A stretch of DNA of 64,000 nt from Drechmeria coniospora (Eukaryota; Ascomycota; Sordariomycetes; Hypocreales; Ophiocordycipitaceae), in assembly GCF_001625195.1 (NCBI RefSeq), contig NC_054390.1, positions 2,752,027-2,816,026 on the forward strand, given 5' to 3'. The notes under the pieces were generated by a model. That model made no database searches and was not told where the DNA came from. It saw only the letters and a list, made by a program, of their open reading frames with translations. The translations under genes were made by a program, and so were the position numbers. This document shows positions 1 through 11,127 of the stretch, one piece after another. The stretch's first letter is position 1. Each line of letters begins with the position of its first letter.

Positions 1-583
1 CTTTACCGCCGCAGCCCGCGCTGCCCCAGTTGCCATTCTGCCGCATCTCACCGCCCCACCCCATAATTTTGCCCGCTCTCGGCTGGTTTTTGGTGCGCTC
101 GCCGCTTGAGCAGGCACTGCGTGGGTCGCAGCTCAGGGAAAACCAGTAGCCGGGGCGAGCACCATTAGTGGGCTTCAAGTAAGTACCTCTAGGCACTAGG
201 AATGCGTGGAGCAACCTCATTGCACCCAACTCGCCGCCATCCTCCCATTTCCCTCTGGCTTTGTCGTTCGCCCATCCGCTCGTCGGCCAACTGCCAAATC
301 CACTGCAAACTCGCTCCTACTCTCCCCATCCTCCTGAGCTCTGCCCTGCACTTCCCGAAAGAGATTTCTCCCGGTATACCTCACTTCTGCATCACTACCT
401 GGATTACCGACACTTGGCCGCGGCCTTGGCCTTCGCGTGCCGCTTGTCCTTGACGAAGCTGGGCAGTCAACCCTTCTCGCTGACTCGGCGGCCTGCTCAT
501 CAACGCGAGCCCTCACGAACGAAACGGACGCCCCGAACCGAACAGCTGCGAGGCACGCGCAGCCTTGTCGCCTCGGCGTAGTC
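1..583. other. Upstream region and 5' leader of the Dep1/Sds3-family gene
   Basis: No protein is recognised. The stretch from about 240 to 560 is rich in C and CT on the + strand, as is usual for fungal promoters and 5' leaders. An ATG at 437 is in frame with the downstream gene. It would add 49 residues that look like translated leader (no acidic Ser/Asp bias), so the ATG at 584 is preferred. Confidence 0.5.
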
Positions 584-2687
584 ATGGCGGCGACAGATTC
601 AACGTCGGCCGCCCGGTCACCCGTCGAGGCTGGTGCGGCAGTGGATCTGATGGACAGCAACGTCTCTAGCCCTCTCAGCGAGGTGGGAGATGGCGATGCC
701 AACGACGAGGAAATCGAGCATCTGCGGCTTGATTCTCGCAACGATGCCGGCGACAATTCTAGCGTCAGCGGCGACGAGGCTCCCCACGACCACAAAGGCG
801 CCACCGACTCCGATAGCTTTCTCTCGGACGCCGCGTCGGATCTGAACTCGGATGCCAACGACACCGAGGCTGAAACAGAAAGATTATATGACACGCCCAA
901 GAACCAGAGGCAGCGTGATGTCGTCGTCGACCGCTACAACAATGGTCAGATCTTCGAGAACACACCCAGCAAGCTGCGCAGAACCTCCCGCATGGGTGAC
1001 GGCGACAACGAATCCGACTCTGGCGACGGAGAATCTGTCGCCTCCAGCCGTGTCGAAGGAGCAGAATCCCCTGCGAAGCCTGCCACGACAAACGATACCA
1101 GCGTAGACGAAGACGTCAAGCACGATTCACAGGAACGCAAGCGAAAGCGGCCCCCTGCCGTTGACATTCCCGACCTGGACCAGCCGCTCAGAAAGCGGAC
1201 GTCCTCGTTGGGGCCTCCCGAACCAGATGCCGGTGATGTCACACCGCTGAACGGGGACGATACCATGGTGGCAAATTTGCCGAGCGGCGTCCCATCCGCA
1301 GCCGAGGACGAACCCGACTCGCCATCCAACCGCGACGAAGCCGCCGAGGCACTGGAGCAAGAAGAGAAGGAGACCAAGACGTCGAAGCGAAGCTCTCTGA
1401 CGCGTAAACGCGCATCATCAGACGACGCGGCCGGCGAGGCAGACAGTGACGCTCGGTCCGAGCAGCTGGACGCTGCGGCCGAGGATGATGCAGAGCCGGC
1501 TGAAGGGGAGCTCGAGGGAGATGCCGAGGAGGAGGCGGAAGCGGCGGCGAGAAACATCGAAGAGAGTAAGCCCGCCCAATGTCTCCGTGAATCTGCATCT
1601 GCTCACCGATTGCGCAGTGGAGAGGAAGAACGCGGCGCTCAAGGACTGGTCGCATATCGAGGAAATGTTTGGCGTATTCAGAGAGAGGTGTGTGCCCCAC
1701 CCGTCGACCCTGTGTCCGTCGTCGTCTGCTTGCTGACTGACGACGCTTGGCAGACTCTACCGAGATCGACTTCAACAATTGGAAGAGGAAGAGCGCTCGT
1801 TGCTGGCCGACGAACCGACGCACTTTGATTATCTGAACATGAAGAAGTGCATCGATGACCGGTTGAACAGGCGACTGCAGGAGATTGAGACGGAGTATGA
1901 GCTGCAGCTGAAAGCCAACGAACGACGGACGATAGCACAGCGGGCGCAAATTTGGAGCCAGTTCTTCCAGGCGGTTCGCGAGAGGAGAGAGCAGGCACTG
2001 GAAAAGCTGAACCAACAGTGGTACGAGGTGCAGAGTGCCCGGCGGAAGGCGCACAGCTTGCCGGACTACGGCCTGTTGTTCCCCAAGACGCCGGCGGAAC
2101 GGGTTCGGAACGCCGTCGCGTACAATACGGAAGTTTCCACCCTAGCCGGCCTTGCCAAGTACGAGGGCTTCCCTGCCGGGCCCGAGCTGATGGGGGCGTC
2201 GACTGCTGAGGCGGAGGCAGATTTCAACAGCATCGCTGTACGCTCTTCAAACCAGGCCATTCGGTAGATGTGGAGTGTATCTGACCGGACTCTACAGCAG
2301 GTTCGACGCAGCCGGCAGAAGCACACGCCATATCACTCGGCCCCTCGTGAGGAATATCACGCGGCGCCAACCTTCCGGCTTGGACCTGCCGGCGAGCAGT
2401 TCATCAAGGACACGCCATGGGCCAACCCTCACCACTCGTCTCACAAGCTACATCAGCATCAGCCTGCTTCCGTCCAACCCGACGGCCGGGTCGAGCAAGC
2501 AGGCGTTGCCGGAGCTGTCCAAGCAGCCATCGCACCCGAGCTTGGGGATGTAGGAGCTGCGCTTGATGATGCAGCTTCTGCTCATGGGCCACCGTCGTCG
2601 CTGACTCGCTCGTCGAATTCTCCCGAGAAGGCGCGAAACATGAATCTGATGGAGCGAGTCGGCGGCAGCCCCGCCCCAGGCCATTGA
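584..2687 (+). CDS. Dep1/Sds3-family subunit of the Rpd3L histone deacetylase complex
   Basis: Predicted nuclear chromatin regulator. Four exons fit in phase: 584-1565, 1618-1687, 1754-2237 and 2298-2687, giving 641 residues. The first ~325 residues are acidic and Ser/Asp-rich, with Lys/Arg patches that look like nuclear localisation signals (around RKRKRPPA). From about residue 328 comes the Sds3-like helical region: KNAALKDWSHIEEMF, LYRDRLQQLEEEE, then a long coiled coil through KLNQQWYEVQ. The tail ends near NLMERVGG. Dep1 and Sds3 share this fold and are scaffold subunits of the Rpd3L/Sin3 deacetylase in yeast; the long acidic N-terminus favours Dep1. The third intron uses GTACGC at 2238, chosen because it joins NSIA to QVRRSRQKHTPYH in frame. 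A later donor at 2264 would lead into a less protein-like frame. The Sds3-like family is fairly certain; Dep1 versus Sds3 is inference. Confidence 0.75.
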
Positions 2688-3267
2688 TCGGTGGCTGCTA
2701 GCATATGACGAAAGCAACGAAAGAAATACTATGTCCATGGCCAGTTGTTTATCATCCGGTGGAGCTGGAGATCTCGACCGTGTTTGGACAGGAGCCGTCG
2801 ACCTTCTCCCTAGCTCCCCTTGAGCTTTTTTGTACATGGCTTTGAGGATTTGCGCACTTGGGTTGAAGAAATGGAAAAATTGGAATTGACGGACTGGGCT
2901 TGAGCGTTACTGCGGCGTTTTCTTTCTAGGTATAACGCCAGTTTGGGCTTCGGAAGCAGACCCGCACGACGCACGTGGGCGTTTGTACATACGAATCATG
3001 GATGGGCTTGATACTATTGCTCGTGCACTTGTATGGTGTATATGAGGGTAGTATTTGTGGTAGTATTGTAAACGAGAGCCCCGTAGATAACCATGACTCG
3101 GCATTCTGGGTATGAGGCAGGATGAAATGGCGCGTCCCTTCGTGTGTCGGTGATACGCCGCTGGAGATCCCAAGGGTGCGACAATCTGTTCATCGCCGTG
3201 ATCATAACGCCACCCTACGTGGCTTCCTAAAATGTGATCTATTTCCCTTCTTTCGTTCTATATCGCG
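2688..3267. other. Convergent intergenic region
   Basis: 3' flanks of the Dep1-like gene (+) and of Coa3 (-). Open frames here are short and resemble no known family. No terminator or repeat is recognisable. Confidence 0.5.
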
Positions 3268-3611
3268 TCATTTGGCATTTGCCGGTTGCCGCGGCGCATC
3301 CGGCACCCGGACATCATCAAAGTTGTCCTGGCCGACGGCGTTGAGGGTATAATAGTCTGGTCCCAGCATTAGCATGCCGTATGGCGTTAAATATTGCGCA
3401 AGGCATGAGCGAGCGTACAGATACCTCCGACAACGGCCATCAAACCGAGGCCGGTGACGGTGTTTCGGAACAGATATGGTCGTCTGGCCCGGATGAGAGC
3501 CTGGCCTTGCCGCAGACGACGGTCGTAATATGTGGAGTGTGCGCTGGCGGCATCGATTAGCACACCTTGTCAATACGCGCTTGATCATGAAAAGGACTCC
3601 TACCCAGGCAT
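3268..3611 (-). CDS. COA3: Cytochrome c oxidase assembly factor Coa3, mitochondrial
   Basis: Small inner-membrane protein that in yeast works with Cox14 to couple Cox1 synthesis to cytochrome oxidase assembly. Three exons on the minus strand: 3611-3604 (eight bases, ATG CCT GG), 3543-3425 and 3356-3268. The phases sum to 71 residues. The start reads MPGAHSTYYDRRLRQ, followed by ALIRARRPYLFRN (the RARxP signature), one hydrophobic segment TVTGLGLMAVVGG and the C-terminal motif AVGQDNFDDVRVPDAP typical of fungal Coa3. The first intron is 60 bp with branch GCTAAT; the second is 68 bp with a GCTAAT branch. No single open frame covers the gene, so frame-based callers will miss it. The eight-base first exon is the least certain part; the rest matches the family closely. 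Confidence 0.82.
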
Positions 3612-4301
3612 GTTGAAGGTTAGGAGTGGCCGAATGCCAACAGTCGTACTCCGTAGATGTAGGTGGATTGAAAGGTCGGACGGACTTGATTGGCATCAGC
3701 GCAGAACTTCCACCACTGACAGGGGCCAGGTACCCGACTTGACATCTCTGTAGTACGGTAGTACTATCTTGCTACTAGGTACTAATGTACTTGCTAACTA
3801 TTACTACAGTACATACCTACCTACCTAGTAAGTATGAGCATTTTTGCCAGATTGTATTAGTACTTACCTGTAGCCCCCCTGTTTTTGGACAGTCACGGGA
3901 CATGATGTTTAGTACATTTCACAGCTATTCGGTGCTGTCACACCTAAATTCGCGCATCGACGTACTGTCAAAGGCTGGTTTGTGGTGTAGCTTGCGACAT
4001 ATTGTAGCAATTGAACGGAGTAACAACTCTAACAGTCTGTATTGTGAAAATTATTATGTCGTAAATGTACCAGCCAGTTTTACAAAAATCCGGCTGTCAA
4101 AAAATAACAGTACTTTTTGGCTTTTTAGCAATTTCGAATAAACAGCCTATTATTAATACTAATAGCCATTTTATTACTAACAGTCTTATATACAGTTAAC
4201 AGTCAGTTATACAACCAACAGCTGCTACTTCTCAATATACTGTACTGTCGTACCTAATGATCGCTCTGTAAATAATACTAACTCTCGTTACACTTCTATC
4301 T

Positions 4302-4836
4302 GCCTCAATCACTGCCTCAATCGCTGCCTTAATCGTGCCTCAATTACTGCCTCAATCGCTGCTTCAATTATGCCTCACTCACTGCCTCAATCGCTGCTTC
4401 AATCGTGCCTCAATCACTGCCTCAATCGCTGCCTCAATCGTGCCTCAATCACTGCCTCAATCGCTGCCTCAATCGTGCCTCAATTACTGCCTCAATCGCT
4501 GCCTCAATCGTGCCTCAATCACTACCTCAATCGCTGCCTCAATCGTGCCTCAATTACTGCCTCAATCGCTACCTCAATCGTGCCTCAATCACTGCCTCAA
4601 TCGCTGCCTCAATCGTGCCTCAATCACTACCTCAATCGCTGCCTCAATCGTGCCTCAATTACTGCCTCAATCGCTACCTCAATCGTGCCTCAATCACTGC
4701 CTCAATCGCTGCCTCAATCGTGCCTCAATTACTGCCTCAATCGCTGCTTCAATCGTACCTCAATTGCTGCTTCAATCGTACCTCAATCACTGCCTCAATC
4801 GCTACCTCAATCGCTGCCTCAATCGCTGCCTTAAGC
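4302..4836 (+). repeat. 35-bp minisatellite, about 15 tandem units
   Basis: The unit has three parts, GCCTCAATCACT + GCCTCAATCGCT + GCCTCAATCGT (12 + 12 + 11 bp), so a 12-bp motif is nested in a 35-bp period. Variants differ mostly by C/T (ATTACT for ATCACT, TACC for TGCC, CTTC for CCTC). Because 35 is not a multiple of three and no frame of the + strand contains a stop, all three frames stay open for 148-190 codons and give the same Leu-Pro-Gln-Ser / Leu-Asn-Arg-Cys / Ala-Ser-Ile peptide. This open reading is a repeat artefact unless expression is shown. Confidence 0.9.
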
Positions 4837-4955
4837 GACAATATATATTAAGTAGCAATGTATGTTACGTAGCAATATATATTGAAGTAGCAAGATATGT
4901 TAAGTAGCAATATATATTGAGTAGTACAATATGTTAAGCGACAATATATATTAGC
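4828..4955 (+). repeat. Degenerate AT-rich tandem repeat, about 17-bp period
   Basis: About seven diverged copies of a unit like CAATATATATTAAGTAG follow directly on the minisatellite. Variants include CAATGTATGTTACGTAG and CAAGATATGTTAAGTAG. No coding potential. Confidence 0.75.
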
Positions 4956-4989
4956 GTAATAGTACCTTACTGTCTAGTATACCTTTTGT

Positions 4990-5059
4990 ACTCTATATAT
5001 ACTGTTGTATGCACTAGCTTTTTGACTCTATACATACTGTTGTATGTACTAGCTTTTTG
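4990..5059 (+). repeat. Two-copy 35-bp direct repeat
   Basis: Copies at 4990-5024 and 5025-5059 begin ACTCTATA and end CTAGCTTTTTG. They appear to differ at two positions, both transitions. Function unknown. Confidence 0.8.
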
Positions 5060-6344
5060 TACTTTAACAGGCTCTTATATTAAACACAACACAATGCCTT
5101 GTGTTATGTTTGAATAGCTACTGTGTTTGTATTATAAATTACTGACCAGAACGAAGGTGCTTCACATGAACGTCACCCTAACAGTCTGTCGGCACCTTGA
5201 CATCCGGTTACGAGGCTGTCACGAAACAGGGCACGCACGCGTAGGTAGCGCCGGGTACCTTTGTACTTGCAGTTCAAGGTTGTGGGTGATTTGAAGTACT
5301 GCGCAGGTACATGTATGTACTTGCACCAGAAGACAGGAAGTGTCGTTCGGCTAAACGCATCTTGACGTAAGGGTTTAGGAGCCAGCCTACGACTACATGT
5401 ATTACTCCGTACTTGTAATAAGCAAGTAAGTATTATTATTGTAGGGGTACTGTACTCCGTACTCTGCATGCAAGTACATGTAGTTGTACTCCGTCGTTGT
5501 GCAGTACTGTACTGTACTGTAAGTACATGTTATTATTACAACGTATTAGTATTGCTCAGCTGGGTACCTTAGTACCTACCTACGGGTAGGCGTACAGGTG
5601 AGTGCTTAGGTAAGTACAGTACAGTACAGCTGTAAGGATATGTGTACATGTGCATACATGTATAAGTAAGTAACTTTACACCTATTTACAAGTACAGTAA
5701 GTACACTTGCTGCACTGTAGTCTGTACGTACTGTAGGTGGTCTTGCGAGTACAGATGTACCTGCTCCCACTTGAGGGTAACCATCAGTACGGAGTATGGA
5801 GTAAGTACAGTAAGTACTGTACAGTACTTGTATGCACGGAGAACTCAGCTCAGTACAGGGGGTGGCCGAGGTGGGTCAAAGACCTTCTCGTTCCTCGAAC
5901 AATCAAACCAAAACTTCCGTTCCCATACTCTCATACTTCTCTCAGCAGCGCATCGTCAGAAAAGGCGTGAGGCTCCCGAAGACACGCAGACAGGGACACC
6001 ATAGACAAATCCGCGCTGAGCTCGCCCATATCTTGCACCAGCTGCGCCGAGGGCGACACGAGGGCGGCAGATCCTAGGACGGGTTTGGAACTCTGCGAAG
6101 AGTATGGGAGCTCTACCACAGAGCTGACCCAGTGACTTCTTCCGAGAGCCAAGCAGAGTTGCGTGAAGGCATCCCCTACTGCTGCTGCTTCGCCCGAGGA
6201 ACAGAACGAGGACGCGACCGCAGCTGCACCGGGTCAATGCCCGCAACGAGCCCATGATCTTGCACCGCCCCTCCGCAGCACATTCAGACGAACACAACAC
6301 ACTTCTCGGAGTCGCAGCCGGTCTCCGGCAGCTCCGACACCATC

Positions 6345-8811
6345 ATGGCCTCGTCAACGCTCTCCGTGCCGGAGCAAGTTCGCCAGCTCAATGACGCTCG
6401 GAAACTTGTCCTCGGAGACGTCAAGTATTACCCGAGCGTGGTGAGAGGCATCCTGCCCATCATCGGGCCTTCGGCACCGCTCGAACTTCGTCGATGGGGC
6501 GCCGACTTCTTGGCCGAAGCCTTCTCGACGCCCGCGCTACCGAATGGGGAAAAGGAAACGATGCAGCCATACGTGCTGACGACGCTCGAGTCGCTAGCTG
6601 AGAATGAGAGGGAGGATGCGAATGTGCTGCGCAGCGTCATCCAGACGGCTGCGAGCATCTACCCTCTTGCCATGAGGTGGATGTAGGTGACGCGCGAGGT
6701 CGTCCCCCGCGACAGATGAAAGCTGACGTGAATACTGTAGCATCAATAACGGCTACGATACGGTCACATGGGAGAGAATGATGGGAATCAAGCAGAGAAT
6801 ACTGCGCATCTGGGACACGGCGGTGCCATTGGTGAAGATCAGCTGCATCAAGTTCGCCCAGCGTGTTGTCCTTGCCCAGACCGTCGCGATAAGCTCCGAG
6901 TTTCGCGTACGTATTGATTCGTCTTGTTGTCGTGGCAGAATAATGGTGCCATCATGATTGCTGACATCGGCGAAAAATAAGTACGGCGGCGCCCTCGACG
7001 TTTCTCTGGACAAGATCCCACCAAACCACCAGTCACTGGACCCGCGAAATCTGGAAGCAGAAGCTACGGGCTTGCTGGACCGCATGCTCGGCGACTTGCA
7101 AGAGAGCAGGTGAGGAACATTTCGCCGCGTCCCACCCGATCGCGCCCCCCCCCACGCTCATGCCCATGATTCATTTTTATAGCGATGCCTTGGTCGTAGG
7201 CGCAACGCTCAACTGCTTGTCGATCCTCGTTCGGACCCGGCCTGGAACGTCGGGTCGGATCATCAACGCACTGCTCAACTTCAACCCACTCAAAGCGGCC
7301 AACTCGCCGACGACGCCGACGATACGGGTCATGGTCAAGTCGATGGAGAAGACGGTGCGGCTGTTGCTGATTCACCTCAGCAAGAGAGACCCTCACAATC
7401 CCATCGTGCCGAGGATACAGCAGCATGTCGAGCGCAACATGCGCGCCGTGGCGGAGATGTTCGACGATGCCGGCAAGAAGCGGCCCCGGGAGCCGCAAGC
7501 TCACGATGGCGTCGACGTCAAACGACAGCGAGTCGTAGGCTCACACATCCCGATCCCTCCTCTTGGATCCGGACCACATTCTCTCGGGGACGTCTTTACG
7601 CTCATCGCCAATGACGAGCTGAAGACGTTTGACATTTCCCAACTGCCGCCGGCCTTGGTTGCCAAGGTATCCGTGACGGCCCTTGCGGGACTGGAACCAG
7701 AGCTGCTGACGGCGGCCGTCGACGCCATCCGCAGTCGTCTCCACGCGCTGGCGACGGCGCCTCCGCCGGAACTGAATCCAAACACGGCACCGCTGGGCGT
7801 CGAGGACGACGACGACGACGACTACGAGCCCGACTTCTACCAAGCCGAGGACACGGAACAGATTCTCAACAAGCTCGACGGGGCATCGGCAGGCGACAAA
7901 CCACTTGCGCTGGATAGCAGCCTCGCCTTGGCCTCCTTCAGCCTTCCGCCACCGCCGGAGCTGACGGCGGATATGGCGCTTAGAGCAGGCAGCGGGACGA
8001 TCGCCAGAGTCTTGGAGATGATGAAAACTCTCGAGGAGCCGACGGTCAAGAAGGACAAGGTGGGATTTCACAGGCTCGCGGCGAGCTCTGGTAGTCGAGA
8101 TGCGTGGGTGTCCATCCTGACGCGTCTGGGGACCCGCGCCTCGGCCGGCCTCGAGGAGATTTCTGTCAAGGGCGAAGAAGACGTCGACGGCCCTCGGCCG
8201 GGGACGGTCAGCAACGACATCCGCGAAGTGCTGTACAACTTCGTCATGGAAGACTTTCGCAAGCACACCGACATCGCCGTGTCGTGGCTCTGCGAGGAAT
8301 GGTACAACGACAAAGTGCAGAGCAGAGCGGGAGGAGAACATCCGGTGCATTACGAGAAGTGCGCGCTGCGACTTATGGACGGCTTCCTGCCGTACCTGCA
8401 CCCGCAGGACAAGGTCTTGACGCGCTTCCTGAGCGAAATTCCGGACCTCAACCGGACGATCCTGTCGCGGATAAAACACATGTGCCGCGACCCCAGCGTG
8501 ACGCAGCTCGCGCTGACGAGCCTGCTATACCTCGTGATCATGCGACCGCCGGTCAAGGAGATTGCGCTGGACACGGTGCAGGACATTTGGACAGAATGTA
8601 AGTCGCCGTCACGACGATGCTACGGGGAGTCAGACGCTGACTGATGTGCTCGCGTCCAGTCGAAGACGCTCGGCCGATGGCAGGCAAATATCTGGCAAAG
8701 TACCGTCCGGCGTTTTTGGAGGTGGCGAACAAGAAGGCCGACGGCGAAGAAACGGCGACGGCGACGGCAACGGCAGCGGCAACGGCGACATCAGCGCCCA
8801 TCGCGGCCTGA
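6345..8811 (+). CDS. PTA1: mRNA cleavage and polyadenylation factor subunit Pta1 (symplekin family)
   Basis: Scaffold of the nuclear cleavage and polyadenylation factor that links the endonuclease, poly(A) polymerase and RNA polymerase II C-terminal-domain phosphatase modules. Five exons in phase: 6345-6682, 6741-6906, 6982-7109, 7183-8597 and 8660-8811, giving 732 residues. The N-terminal HEAT-type symplekin/Pta1 domain spans about residues 30-290. It includes RWIINNGYDTVTWERM across the first junction, KFAQRVVLAQTVA, LDVSLDKIPPNH, LDPRNLEAEATGLLDRML and ALVVGATLNCLSILV. An Asp-rich linker (DDDDDDYEPDFYQ) lies near residue 415. The tail is an Ala/Thr repeat after KYRPAFLEVANKK. The length is near that of fungal Pta1. 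The second intron would end in TAAG at 6981, an unusual AAG acceptor; that junction is the least certain. The family call is strong. Confidence 0.85.
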
Positions 8812-11127
8812 GGTTCCCACAGGACCGGGACGAGACTGAGACCAGGACTAGGACTACACCACGCCAGTACTGTACGAAGTGAAGGTGTACCCGCCGAGCA
8901 AGCGGCAGGCGTGAGAAATGGCGTTTGGGGAAAACTCTGGCGCATAGGGCTTGGCAGCTTTGAGAGCTGGCGATGATGCAGCAATGGGAGTGTCCGGAGA
9001 GAAGGCCCGGGCCCAGACCGAGGCCGAGACTCGGTGGTGTAGGGGCACGGCCAGGCGATGGAGGCGGTTCGAATAGCTGGGGGGCCGATGATGTGAAAAG
9101 CGATGTATACGTATAGACGCGCCTACGTGGTGCTGGGCGGGCATGGCAAGACGGGCCATATTCAGCATATGGATCAGAAACAAGCGGCAAGGCTGCCTGA
9201 CGAACGTTCGGTGTAGCATAGACGGACCAAGTCTTGTGCCCTGCGGGCCAAGTCGGCACACGACCATGGCTTGTACAAGACGTAGCTTGCGTGTGGTATT
9301 CCGACACTCTCGTCCTTTGCCGAGTACCATATTGTACGCTGCAGAGCCATGACATTTGTCTGACAAGCAACGCGGCCTACAGATATGAACCATGTACTAA
9401 TGTGGCGGTATCAAGTAGTATGTATGGTTGCTTACTTGCAGTGAGCAGTTAACTGGTGCTTGAGGGCAACCTTGACGTATTAATCCAGCAGCGCTGATTG
9501 ACCTTGCGAGGTTGCCTACCAATACCTCAGCACCTCTGAGTACTATTATGATGGAAGTTGTGTACCAACCTAAGTACTCTGTAGCGATACTAAATAATTA
9601 ATGCTTGGAGTACTCCGTACGTGCACGTACTGTAGATGTACTCTGCAAGTACGGAGTACGGGGTAAAGGAATACAACCAAGTGTACCTGTAGGTGTACAA
9701 GCAAGTACTTCGTCAAGGAGGAGCGCCAGGAATTGCATGGAAGCTCCTAGTACATGTGAAGCAGGCGGCCTCGTGTGTACAGAGTACATGTACAAGTAAG
9801 TACCGATATAAGTACGGAGTACTTGTACTGAAAGGCTGAGATAATTCAGTATTTGTACCGATTGGTAGATCAAGTTCATGCGTCGTCTACTAATCTACCT
9901 TGCTGCGACTAGTTATTACCATCTAGTAAACTACCTGTGTGCCCAATGAAGCTCGCAGGACGGGCTTTAAGTGGTCGGCAAGTACATGTACGAGGTACCT
10001 CCTACGTGTAGATAGATATTTGTAGTTTAAGGCAATACAACAGGAGTACTTACTGCAAATACCAGGTTGGTTATGAGAAACGCACGGTCAGATATCGCGG
10101 CTTGTCGCGACTCGTTGCTGGGCTACCGATTGTTTGGTTGTTGTATCGACTAGTCGGCAGATGTACCCGGTACTAGTACCGATGTACTGTACTGACCTTA
10201 CTGTACAGTACGCACCTATGGAAGCTCGAGGTCATGCCCCGAAACACAGTCACGCGGCTCGGACCCTACTTCTTCGTACTAGGTGCCCGGCATATATCTC
10301 GACGCTACCTTTAGGAGTAAGTATGGTTGGGGATGACGGTACTCCGTAGCGTCGGCAAGTTTGTAGACCCCCCATTCATCGGGAGCCAGAGTGCATTGCA
10401 CGAAGAACGTCGACGGCATTGAGGAACGGGTGGTGAGGCACTCCACCACGACAAAGGTGCGGAGTCCTAGTGAGTGCCGCCGTACGTACTAGGTACTCAC
10501 TCATGCAGCAAGGCAGCGAGCGGGTGACTTCGGCTCCAAGTACCAGGTACTTACCAAGGTATTAGCTCGCCTACGCAAGCAAGTATCGACAACCTCGGGT
10601 ACCCTGCTGCGTGGTACCAAGTCGTTGCGGAGCGCTAGAGAGGTACGTAACGCGCCAGCACCGGCCACGTACAACGCGAAAACACTGTTTCACCTCGAGA
10701 CGTACTAAATAAATGCTAAAGGCAGGCAAACGGCAACCTGCCTACTACCACCCACCACTTGCCAATGCCAAAAGAAAGTTAAAAGGTCGTAGTCTCGACA
10801 GCAACCCCATCACCGTCACGGGCAGAAGTCGCTGCGCCGGTATCCGCGCCGAAATCAAAGGCTGGTCCCTGCGATTGATGCCTCAGAGCCTCCTCGTCCA
10901 GAAGCGGGAACTCGCCATTCATCGACTCGCTGCGCACGGTACGCATTCTCCTCCACAACCCTGACACACATGAATATACGTATCCGCAAAGAGCGTGTGC
11001 ACGTACATGTATGCGTGTGCTTGAACGCATGAATGTACGGTAAGTAGGTCGACCGGCTTCGCACGTCGGCTCCCTGCGAAGGAATCGTGCTGGAATTCGT
11101 TCATTCTGTACACCTGCCCATGGCAAC
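8812..11127. other. Intergenic, GTAC-motif rich
   Basis: No recognisable gene in 2.3 kb. The part from about 9600 to 10720 is dense in GTAC words, with GTACTCCGTAC at 9610-9620 and GTACGGAGTAC at 9649-9659. About 10740-11127 is the likely promoter and leader of the She3-like gene. Confidence 0.6.

Larger units (their letters stand above)
3760..5170. other. AT-rich island, RIP-like composition
   Basis: About 1.4 kb much richer in A+T than the flanking genes. It contains runs such as TTATTATGTCG and TAATAATACTAACT, a 35-bp minisatellite, a degenerate 17-bp AT repeat and a two-copy direct repeat. No transposase, reverse transcriptase or other protein can be read in any frame. Such islands in ascomycetes are often remnants of repeats mutated C to T (RIP), but I cannot name an element. 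The two copies at 4990-5059 differ by transitions, which fits that idea weakly. Confidence 0.55.
3612..6344. other. Intergenic: AT-rich island, minisatellite, GTAC-rich stretch, Pta1 leader
   Basis: Composition changes sharply. From about 3760 to 5170 the DNA is AT-rich and holds the tandem repeats listed separately. From about 5400 to 5860 it is dominated by GTAC, AAGTAC and ACGGAGTA words. From about 5900 to 6344 it becomes ordinary GC-balanced promoter and leader of the Pta1 gene. No protein is recognised; open frames here reflect repeats or chance. Confidence 0.6.

Noticed and set aside
4302..4836. Possible CRISPR array
   Set aside because: The units are directly contiguous with no unique spacers and the genome is eukaryotic.
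4335..4907. Three overlapping + strand open frames (LPQSLPQS / LNRCLNRAS type)
   Set aside because: They are the three frames of the 35-bp minisatellite and give the same peptide. No start context or flanking coding sequence supports a gene.
9000..9090. tRNA-like box (GGTTCGAAT near 9066)
   Set aside because: No acceptor stem or A box at the right spacing.
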